Assembly: GCA_943356395.1 (NCBI GenBank)
Contig: CALRFC010000025.1
Coordinates: 1-10,144 of the forward strand
Direction of reading: 5' to 3'
DNA length: 10,144 nucleotides
From: Candidatus Nomurabacteria bacterium
GTDB taxonomy: Bacteria > Patescibacteriota > Minisyncoccia > Phycocordibacterales > UBA9973
How positions within the stretch are numbered: the first letter of the stretch is position 1; each line of letters starts with the position of its first letter. Below, piece by piece: positions 5,281-10,144 of the stretch. The notes under the pieces are model-generated. The model was not told the DNA's origin and made no database searches. It saw only the letters and a list, made by a program, of their open reading frames with translations. A program made the translations under genes and the position numbers.

Positions 5281-5329
5281 TAACTTTAGTATACGCAGTT
5301 ACAATTTTAAGTTCTACATACTATAGTTA
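5281..5329 (-). promoter_or_regulatory. Promoter and candidate operator boxes of the XRE regulator
   Basis: On the minus strand, TATACT (5293-5288) is a -10 box 12 nt upstream of the ATG. ACTTTAGT (5283-5290, plus strand) overlaps it, and a perfect palindrome, ACTATAGT (5320-5327), lies 37 bp further upstream. Both have ACT/AGT half-sites, as in known C-boxes. The first would place a bound dimer on the -10 (repression) and the second near or above the -35 (activation). Confidence 0.45.
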
Positions 5330-5441
5330 GCATATAATTTTCGTGAATATTCTGTGTTTTTTGTAATTAATTTTACCGTCTTTAGAGATTTCATTTCCAC
5401 ATATAAAAACTACCCAGCAGAAAATGTGGATTTAGATTTGT

Positions 5442-5504
5442 TGCGAAACCGGACGGATTCGAATCTTACAGATTCCAGTACCCCGATTGGATATTTTCTT
5501 CGCA
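5442..5504 (-). pseudogene. Degraded tRNA-like sequence similar to the 3' end of the neighbouring tRNA-Ser
   Basis: The stretch 5449-5465 (CCGGACGGATTCGAATC) matches the tRNA-Ser 3' part at 5600-5616 at 15 of 17 positions, in the same orientation. The similarity continues into the acceptor and GCA beyond it. TGCGAA (5442-5447) and TTCGCA (5499-5504) could form an acceptor-like stem, but the 63-nt body does not fold into a cloverleaf. It could be a decayed tRNA or an attachment-site duplicate left by integration. Confidence 0.4.
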
Positions 5505-5541
5505 GGCTCGAAACTATCTCAATAGGGCTTCGAATCCATAC

Positions 5542-5588
5542 GAAAGCTCTCCCAGAGCTTTCTCCTAAAATTTCATGAATGAAATTTT
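5542..5588. repeat. Two perfect palindromes downstream of tRNA-Ser
   Basis: GAAAGCTCT/AGAGCTTTC (5542-5550, 5554-5562) is a 9-bp stem with a 3-nt loop. AAAATTTCA/TGAAATTTT (5567-5575, 5580-5588) is a second 9-bp stem with a 4-nt loop. The word TTCTCCT flanks the second stem on both sides (5560-5566, 5587-5593). They lie directly 3' of the minus-strand tRNA-Ser and may shape its 3' processing or termination. I see no gene in the rest of 5276-5594. Confidence 0.6.
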
Positions 5589-5594
5589 CTCCTG

Positions 5595-5683
5595 CGGAGC
5601 CGGATGGATTCGAACCATCGGTGCCTTATAAGGGGCACACCTCTTTAGCAAAGAGGCACGATAGACCACTCTGACACGGCTCC
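5595..5683 (-). tRNA. tRNA-Ser, anticodon GCU
   Basis: On the minus strand the acceptor is GGAGCCG (5683-5677) with CGGCTCC (5602-5596), followed by discriminator G73. The anticodon stem CCTCT/AGAGG has the loop TTGCTAA, with GCT complementary to 5647-5649. The long variable arm has GTGCC/GGCAC, and the T arm GATGG/CCATC has the loop TTCGAAT. The class II variable arm, G73 and GCU anticodon agree on serine (AGC and AGU codons). CCA is not encoded. It marks the right edge of the AT-rich island. Confidence 0.95.
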
Positions 5684-5803
5684 AATATTATCTGTAAAGA
5701 AATTTATCTGCACTATAATTCGCTATTATGTTCTCAACCCTCATTCAAAAAACCCTTCCAATTCAAAGACTCTAGCACAATCCTGTGATTTTTTCCATTC
5801 GCT

Positions 5804-5812
5804 TGTTATACT
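5804..5812 (+). promoter_or_regulatory. Extended -10 promoter of the histidine kinase
   Basis: TG at 5804-5805, one base, then TATACT at 5807-5812 makes an extended -10. The start site would lie only a few bases before the ATG at 5823. No clear -35 was found, as is usual with extended -10 promoters. Confidence 0.45.
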
Positions 5813-5822
5813 GTAGTCCGTA

Positions 5823-6581
5823 ATGAAAGAAGAAAAAGACGAGCTCGCCAAACTGCGGGAAGAGAATGAGCAATTGAAGCGGATGAACCAAGTCAAGTCC
5901 GATTGGATTTCGATTGCCGCGCACCAGCTCCGCACAACGCTCTCGGCGGTGAAATGGATCTTGAAAATGCTCCTCGACCGCGATTTCGGCGAGATCACGC
6001 AGGAACAGAATGATTTCGTGAAAAAAGCGTTCGCCTCGACCGAGCGCATGGTGCTTCTCGTCAATGAAATGCTCTCGCTCAACCACACCGAAGACGCGAC
6101 GCTCAATTTCATCTTCGAGCCGCACGACCTGACCGAGCTCGTCGAAGAGACGATCTTCGATTTCACCGGCGAATCGCACGGCAAGGGCATCGAGATCGTT
6201 TTCTTGAAGCCCGACGCGCTTCCGCCGGCGTTTCCTTTTGACAAAGAAAAGATCCGCGTCGTCCTCCAAAACATCATCGAGAATGCGCTCAAATATTCCG
6301 ACCGCGGCGACAAGATATTCGTGGCGGAAAGGATTCAGGAAGGAAAGATCGAGGTCGTCGTGCGCGACACGGGCATCGGCATTCCGGACGGCGAACAGCA
6401 AAATATCTTCAGCAAATTCTTCCGCGCGACGAACGCCAAAGCCAAGGATGAGATCGGCTCCGGCTTGGGGCTCTATGTCACGAAATTCATCGTGGAGAAG
6501 CACGGCGGGACGATCGGATTTGAGAGCAAAGGGAGCGAAGGCACGACATTCACTTTCGCTCTGCCGACCAGCCGGACATAA
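5823..6581 (+). CDS. Soluble sensor histidine kinase (HisKA-HATPase)
   Basis: The 252-aa protein is a catalytic core without membrane segments or a recognisable sensor domain. Residues 1-25 are charged and look like a short coiled coil. The H box SIAAHQLRTTLSAVKW has the phospho-accepting histidine at H34. The ATP-binding domain follows, with the N box NIIENALKYS (N154), the D box DTGIGIPDGE (about 183), the F region FSKFFRATNAK and the G box GSGLGLYV (about 212-219). It autophosphorylates and passes the phosphate to a response regulator, most likely the receiver encoded 156 bp downstream. It would act in the cytoplasm, so the signal is internal or comes through a partner. The ATG at 5823 directly precedes the coiled coil. 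Long opposite-strand frames here are shadows caused by the GC-rich codons. Confidence 0.93.
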   Translation: MKEEKDELAKLREENEQLKRMNQVKSDWISIAAHQLRTTLSAVKWILKMLLDRDFGEITQEQNDFVKKAFASTERMVLLVNEMLSLNHTEDATLNFIFEPHDLTELVEETIFDFTGESHGKGIEIVFLKPDALPPAFPFDKEKIRVVLQNIIENALKYSDRGDKIFVAERIQEGKIEVVVRDTGIGIPDGEQQNIFSKFFRATNAKAKDEIGSGLGLYVTKFIVEKHGGTIGFESKGSEGTTFTFALPTSRT

Positions 6582-6593
6582 GCTCAAGAATAA

Positions 6594-6676
6594 AGTATAG
6601 AGTATGAAGTATTTTGTATCGAGTATGAAATTCAAAAATTCCATACAAAATGCAAGATACTGAATACCGAATACAA
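6594..6676. repeat. Heptad-repeat hairpin between kinase and receiver genes
   Basis: The left arm runs in strict 7-nt steps of the form AGTATNN at 6594, 6601, 6608, 6615 and 6622. After an AATTC-AAAA-ATTC centre, the right arm runs CATACAA (6642), AATGCAA, GATACTG, AATACCG and AATACAA (6670), again every 7 nt. The arms are imperfectly complementary. No T-run follows directly, so terminator activity is uncertain. A close relative lies after the receiver gene (7110-7174). Confidence 0.7.
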
Positions 6677-6701
6677 AAATTTGTATGTCTTTTATAATGG
6701 A

Positions 6702-6730
6702 TTTACAATAACTTGCAGACTTGGTACACT
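6702..6730 (+). promoter_or_regulatory. Promoter of the response regulator (leaderless arrangement)
   Basis: TTTACA (6702-6707, 5 of 6 to the -35 consensus) and TACACT (6725-6730), preceded by TG at 6722-6723, are separated by 17 bp. The -10 ends exactly 6 nt before the ATG at 6737, so the predicted start site is the first base of the start codon. This favours ATG 6737 over the upstream in-frame ATG at 6713, which lies inside the promoter. Confidence 0.65.
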
Positions 6731-6736
6731 TTGATT

Positions 6737-7099
6737 ATGAAAAAAATATTGATCGTCGAAGACGACGCGTTCCTGCAGGGCTTGTCCGCAAAAAAACTCT
6801 CGAAAGAGGGCTATTCCATAATCACCGCGTCCGACACGCCGGAAGGGCTGAAGGCGCTTGAAGAAAATCCCGACATCGTGCTTCTTGATCTCGTTCTGCC
6901 GGGCGGCGACGGCTACATGATTTTGGCGGCGCTCCGTGCAAAAGAATCGATGAAAGATACGCCCGTCATCATTTTCTCGAATCTCGCCGAAGACAAAGAC
7001 ATCAAGAAAGCCCGCGATTTGGGCGCGACGGATTTCATGATCAAATCCAATTTCACGCTCGACGAACTGGCGGAGAAAGTGAAGGAACTTATAGGATAA
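6737..7099 (+). CDS. Stand-alone receiver-domain response regulator
   Basis: The 120-aa product is a single receiver (CheY-like) domain beginning MKKILIVEDD. The acidic pair D9 and D10, the phospho-acceptor D51 in PDIVLLDLVLP, the conserved S in VIIFSNL and the lysine in FMIKSN are all present, so it should be phosphorylatable. There is no output domain; the protein ends just after the last receiver helix (ELAEKVKELIG). Signalling must therefore go through protein contacts, for example with a pilus or motility component, or it may serve as a phosphate relay. The neighbouring soluble kinase is the likely donor. The start at 6737 is chosen because it begins the domain and sits at the predicted transcription start. 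Confidence 0.93.
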   Translation: MKKILIVEDDAFLQGLSAKKLSKEGYSIITASDTPEGLKALEENPDIVLLDLVLPGGDGYMILAALRAKESMKDTPVIIFSNLAEDKDIKKARDLGATDFMIKSNFTLDELAEKVKELIG

Positions 7100-7109
7100 T
7101 GCGAAAAAA

Positions 7110-7174
7110 GTATAAGGTATTGTGTATTTTGTATTGGGTATAAATCCATACAAGATACTAAATACGCTATACAA
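7110..7174. repeat. Heptad-repeat hairpin between receiver and cupredoxin genes
   Basis: GTATNNN units follow at exact 7-nt steps (7110, 7117, 7124, 7131, 7138). They are mirrored by CATACAA (7147), GATACTA (7154), AATACGC (7161) and TATACAA (7168). GTATTTTGTAT is shared exactly with the hairpin on the other side of the receiver gene (6609-6619 and 7124-7134). The last unit contains TATACA (7168-7173), 5 nt before the cupredoxin ATG, so the repeat may also supply a -10 box. Confidence 0.7.
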
Positions 7175-7178
7175 GAAT

Positions 7179-7637
7179 ATGAATAAAACAATTACATTTA
7201 TTTTGCTTATAGTCCTCATCGCCGTCGGCGGGTTCATAATCTTCGGCAAGAAAACCGAAGCGCCAACGACGAACGCTCCTTCGACTGGAGCGGAAAATGC
7301 TCCTGTGCAGACTACGCCAAAAACTGAAACGGTTGTGCCGCCGGTTTCCGAGACAATCGCGCCGCAAACGCTGACCGTCACCTATTCCGACGCCGGCTAC
7401 TCGCCGCGCACCATTACGATCAAGGTTGGCGATAGCGTTTCGTTCGTGAACAATAGCACGCACGGCATGTGGACGGCATCCAATCCGCATCCCCAGCACA
7501 CGGATTTTTCCGCGTTCGACGCGAAGAGGGCGTATGTCGCCGGAGAATCGTACTCGTTCACTTTCGCAAAAGCCGGAACATTCAACTATCACAATCATGT
7601 CCGCTCGTTCGATCAGGGAACGGTCGTGGTGAAATAA
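7179..7637 (+). CDS. Membrane-anchored cupredoxin-like protein
   Basis: The 152-aa protein starts with an uncleaved-looking signal anchor (residues 5-22, ITFILLIVLIAVGGFIIF). A Thr/Pro/Ala/Glu-rich linker (about 26-62) leads to a plastocyanin-like beta-sandwich: GYSPRTITIKVGDSVSFVNN, then H95 in STHGMW, and AGTFNYHNHV followed by GTVVVK at the end. Cupredoxins usually bind copper with His, Cys, His and Met. Here H95, H138 and H140 are present, but the position of the ligand Cys is N139 and no Cys occurs in the mature protein, so it cannot form a normal blue copper site. A histidine-rich metal site is possible (H104 and H107 in NPHPQHTDF are extra candidates). It would sit outside the cytoplasmic membrane. 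The upstream in-frame ATG at 7122 is rejected because it reads through the hairpin. Confidence 0.85.
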   Translation: MNKTITFILLIVLIAVGGFIIFGKKTEAPTTNAPSTGAENAPVQTTPKTETVVPPVSETIAPQTLTVTYSDAGYSPRTITIKVGDSVSFVNNSTHGMWTASNPHPQHTDFSAFDAKRAYVAGESYSFTFAKAGTFNYHNHVRSFDQGTVVVK

Positions 7638-7640
7638 AAT

Positions 7641-7725
7641 AGCTTTCAGGTTTTTGCTGTTTGCTTCCAGCTTCTTAATTCTGATTAAAGCTAAAAGCAG
7701 GAAGCAAACAGCTGGAAGCTTTTTT
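7641..7725 (+). terminator. Long heptad-built terminator after the cupredoxin gene
   Basis: GCTGTTTGCTTCC (7656-7668) and GGAAGCAAACAGC (7700-7712) are perfect 13-nt complements. An outer pair, AGCTTTCA/TGGAAGCT (7641-7648, 7713-7720), and an inner pair, AGCTT/AAGCT (7669-7673, 7688-7692), extend it. The T-run 7720-7725 follows. The right arm again shows 7-nt steps (AAAGCTA, AAAGCAG, GAAGCAA, ACAGCTG, GAAGCTT from 7687). It is the strongest terminator candidate in the window. Confidence 0.85.
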
Positions 7726-7782
7726 GCGTTCCATGCTACTCGCAAGCTTTGCGCTTTGATTTCCGCTACAATACAGAGAATG

Positions 7783-7911
7783 TCCTGTAGTAGAAAATGG
7801 CATAGCGCGCGAGAATATTTGCTAGACTGTCATATGTGTGCAAACAGCTTATCACTATCAATCGATGGTAAAGTAGCATGGCGCAAGCCAATGCCATTTT
7901 TCACTACGGGA
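7783..7911. repeat. Palindromic element with TCCCGTAGTGA-type ends, upstream of recG
   Basis: The left end (7783-7803) and right end (7891-7911) are inverted copies matching at 18 of 21 positions; both read TCCYGTAGT towards the outside and AAAATGGCAT inside. The total length is about 129 bp, with no gene inside. The right end contains the word found at 10082-10092 in the opposite orientation (13 exact bases, 7900-7912 against 10081-10093). The element ends on the recG start codon, so it forms the recG leader. Confidence 0.65.
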
Positions 7912-10079
7912 TGAAATTATCCGACAGAATCGGCGACAATTTTCGCCTCGATGAAAAACAGAAAAAAGCCCTCGCAAAGCTCGGGCTCGCGACCGTCCGC
8001 GACCTCCTTTTTTATTTCCCCGCGCGCTACACGAATGTCTCGGAGATCAAGCTCATCCGCGATGCGGCCGTGGGCGAAACCGTCACGCTCTACGGCAAGA
8101 TTTCCGGATTGAAGACGAAGAAGGGATTCCGTTCGAAGATTCCGATGGGCGAAGCGACGATCGAAGACTCGTCCGGCAAGATGAAAGTCATGTGGTTCCA
8201 TCAGGCCTATATGGCGAAGATGGTGCACGACGGACAGACGGTCGAGATCACCGGCAAAGTCGCCGAGAGCAAGTACGGCATCTACCTTTCCAATCCGGAA
8301 CTCAAAGAGACGGCGGCGCTCCCGATCGACACGCACGATTCGCTTTTCACGTCGGGCGCGATGAAAAATATCTACGGCTTCCCCGTCTACCGCGAGACGC
8401 GCGGCGTCACGAGCAAATGGATTTTTCACGCCGTCGATCGTGCGATCAAAGCGGGTGTGCTCCAAAATCTTCCCGACTATCTTCCGCGCGAGATCGTGGA
8501 AAAATATAAATTGCCGTCGCTTGCGACCGCGCTCGTTTGGATTCACATGCCGAAGAGTGAGAACGACGCCAAAGCCGCGCGCAAGCGATTCGCGTTCGAA
8601 GAAGTTTTTTTCATCCAGCTCGCGCGGCAGATCGATCGCAAGGAATACGAGACCAACAAATCCTACGCCGTCTACTCCGATCCGAAAGATATCGCGAGCT
8701 TCGTCGAGCGCTTCCCCTTCTCGCACACGAAAGCGCAAACGCACGCAATCGGCGCGATTTTGGCGGATATGGGCGAGTCCTCCCCGATGGCGCGGCTCCT
8801 CGAAGGCGATGTCGGTTCCGGCAAGACGGCCGTCGCCGCCACCGCCGCGTATGCGGTCATAAAAAATCGACCTGACGGCAAGAGTTTCGGAAATTTACAA
8901 ACAGCCTATATGGCGCCCACGGAAATCCTCGCCACCCAGCATTTCGAGAACTTCATCCAGTATTTCAAACACACCGGCATCTCTGTCGGACTCATCACTG
9001 GCTCGGGTTGCAGAAAGTTTCCCACAAAAGTCGCTTCCGCGCAGGAACCGTGGACAAACATTTCAAGAGCACAGCTTTTGAAATGGGTGGCGAATGGCGA
9101 GATTCCGATACTCATCGGCACGCATGCGCTCATCCAGAAATCCGTGAAGTTCAAACATCTGGCGCTCGCCATCATCGACGAACAACACAGGTTTGGGACT
9201 GCACAACGCAGAAAACTGGTTACGAAAGAAGGCTTTGCACCGCATTTGCTCTCAATGACCGCCACTCCCATTCCCCGTACGCTCGCCCTCACCATCTACG
9301 GCGACCTTAATCTCACACTCCTCGACGAAATGCCGGCCGGCAGGAAACTTGTGGCAACAGAAATTGTTTTGCCGACCAAGCGCGATGAAGTCTACGAGAA
9401 AATCAAGAGCGAGCTTGCGGTCGGTCGGCAACTCTATGTCATCTGCCCGCGTATCAACGAACCCGATCCGGACAAAGAATTGGCTCTACAGACAAAATCA
9501 GTGACGGAAGAAGCCAAACGCCTGAAAAAAAGTGTTTTCCCCGAATACGGGATCGGCATTCTCCATTCCAAGATGTCGAAGGAAAAGAAAGAAGATGTCA
9601 TGCAGGAGTTTTCGGAAAATAAGATACAAATCCTAGTCGCCACTTCAGTCGTCGAAGTTGGCGTGAACGTCCCGAACGCGACCATGATCATCATCGAAGG
9701 TGCCGAACGTTTCGGCCTCGCCCAGCTCCACCAGCTCCGCGGCCGCGTGCTCCGTTCCACGCATCAGGCCTACTGCTATCTTTTCGCGGAAACGAAATCA
9801 GAGAAAACTGCCGAGCGATTGAAGGCCATCAAGACTGCGAAAAATGGGTTTGAACTCTCCGAGCTCGACCTCGCGCTCCGCGGCGCAGGCGAACTCGCCG
9901 GAGTGAAGCAGTGGGGCATCACCGACCTCGGCATGGAAGCCATAAAGAATATCAAAATGGTCGAAGCCGCCCGCACCGAAGCCCAGAGCATAATCGCCGC
10001 CGATCCCGTCTTGAAAAAATACCCCCTCCTCTCCGCCACCATTTCTTCCCGCAAACTCGAAAACCTGCATTTTGAGTAA
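7911..10079 (+). CDS. recG: ATP-dependent DNA helicase RecG
   Basis: The 722-aa protein is a full-length RecG, a monomeric superfamily 2 helicase that remodels stalled replication forks and branched DNA. The N-terminal wedge/OB-fold domain contains DLLFYFPARYTNVSEIKLI and GETVTLYGKISG. Helicase motifs follow: Walker A GDVGSGKT (299-306), APTEILATQH, DEQH (423-426), TATPIPRT (from 450), LHSKM and VATSVVEVGVNVPNAT. Motif VI reads QLRGRVLR (608-615), with Leu614 where glycine is nearly always found. A TRG-like end is present (ALRGAGELAGVKQWG). About 25 extra residues (CRKFPTKVASAQEPWTNISR region) lie between motifs Ia and Ib, which I recall as common in Parcubacterial RecG. The ATG at 7911 is preferred over the in-frame ATG at 7878, because the latter adds 11 residues encoded by the palindromic element. 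Confidence 0.95.
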   Translation: MKLSDRIGDNFRLDEKQKKALAKLGLATVRDLLFYFPARYTNVSEIKLIRDAAVGETVTLYGKISGLKTKKGFRSKIPMGEATIEDSSGKMKVMWFHQAYMAKMVHDGQTVEITGKVAESKYGIYLSNPELKETAALPIDTHDSLFTSGAMKNIYGFPVYRETRGVTSKWIFHAVDRAIKAGVLQNLPDYLPREIVEKYKLPSLATALVWIHMPKSENDAKAARKRFAFEEVFFIQLARQIDRKEYETNKSYAVYSDPKDIASFVERFPFSHTKAQTHAIGAILADMGESSPMARLLEGDVGSGKTAVAATAAYAVIKNRPDGKSFGNLQTAYMAPTEILATQHFENFIQYFKHTGISVGLITGSGCRKFPTKVASAQEPWTNISRAQLLKWVANGEIPILIGTHALIQKSVKFKHLALAIIDEQHRFGTAQRRKLVTKEGFAPHLLSMTATPIPRTLALTIYGDLNLTLLDEMPAGRKLVATEIVLPTKRDEVYEKIKSELAVGRQLYVICPRINEPDPDKELALQTKSVTEEAKRLKKSVFPEYGIGILHSKMSKEKKEDVMQEFSENKIQILVATSVVEVGVNVPNATMIIIEGAERFGLAQLHQLRGRVLRSTHQAYCYLFAETKSEKTAERLKAIKTAKNGFELSELDLALRGAGELAGVKQWGITDLGMEAIKNIKMVEAARTEAQSIIAADPVLKKYPLLSATISSRKLENLHFE

Positions 10080-10080
10080 A

Positions 10081-10144
10081 ATCCCGTAGTGAATTTTGAC
10101 GATGCTCTTGATAGAGCGCGCTTCGCGCTTAGTCAAAATCTACT
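10081..10144. repeat. Third TCCCGTAGTGA palindrome, cut by the window end
   Basis: ATCCCGTAGTGAATTTTGAC (10081-10100) faces GTCAAAATCTACT at 10132-10144, its near complement. A GC-rich inner stem, GCGCG/CGCGC, lies at about 10117-10129. The full right end (expected to read ACGGGAT) would lie just past the window. It follows the recG stop codon by 1 nt and could act as its 3' hairpin. Confidence 0.65.

Noticed and set aside
5354..5578. Plus-strand frame of 74 codons between the regulator and tRNA-Ser
   Set aside because: It runs through palindromes and the tRNA-like relic and has no promoter-like or family signal.
7654..7914. Plus-strand frame of 86 codons between the cupredoxin and recG genes
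   Set aside because: It starts inside the terminator stem and runs through the palindromic element; composition and context are non-coding.
7917..8744. Long minus-strand frame (275 codons) inside recG, and similar ones in recG and the kinase gene (for example 5741-6313 and 5772-6644)
   Set aside because: They lie antisense to proteins with intact motifs and arise from the GC-rich codon pattern of the true genes; their products show no domain, and several are very rich in Arg or Ser.

Overview
The window looks like a chromosome segment of a Candidate Phyla Radiation (Patescibacteria), probably Parcubacteria-like, bacterium. This rests on gene content and style: a PilM/ComF pair, a soluble histidine kinase with a stand-alone receiver, a membrane-anchored cupredoxin-like protein carrying a YHNH motif, a RecG with an extra segment, start codons mostly without Shine-Dalgarno sequences, -10 boxes placed almost on start codons, and many intergenic hairpins built from short degenerate repeats. 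No ribosomal RNA or marker protein fixes the taxon, so this is inference.

Layout. Positions 1-463 (minus) hold the 5' part of pilM (type IV pilus assembly), divergent from comF (611-1267, plus). Positions 1268-1622 are repeat-rich non-coding DNA: a heptamer-built hairpin, an ATTCGTAG-type array with a nested palindrome, and a terminator serving the minus-strand membrane protein at 1623-2189. From about 2190 to 5594 the DNA is visibly more AT-rich and reads like an acquired island. Its left part is packed with RNA-like elements: a candidate structured RNA (about 2351-2523), a 35-codon reading frame with its own leader hairpin and terminator (2649-2782), and a class II tRNA-like gene (2860-2943) with a leucine-type body but an AUC anticodon, enclosed in a 24-nt inverted repeat. 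Its right part is a restriction-modification-like cassette: a beta-class DNA methyltransferase (3144-4025, plus) converging on a leftward pair, an XRE-type regulator (5066-5275) followed by an unrecognised 341-aa protein (4030-5055) whose N-terminus carries DHH-phosphoesterase-like signatures. A tRNA-Ser(GCU) on the minus strand (5595-5683) closes the island; just beyond its 3' end lies a degraded copy of its 3' portion.

From 5823 the GC-richer host style returns: histidine kinase (5823-6581), receiver-only response regulator (6737-7099), cupredoxin-like protein (7179-7637) and the RecG helicase (7911-10079). These are separated by inverted repeats that double as probable terminators. The kinase and receiver plausibly form a two-component pair, although each has its own promoter-like sequence. 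In the cassette, the regulator would time expression of the putative effector relative to the methyltransferase, as C proteins do in known systems.

The points most worth attention are the AUC class II tRNA and its enclosing inverted repeats, the DHH-like candidate restriction partner, the interleaved inverted repeats at 2387-2513, and two families of dispersed small palindromes or heptad hairpins.
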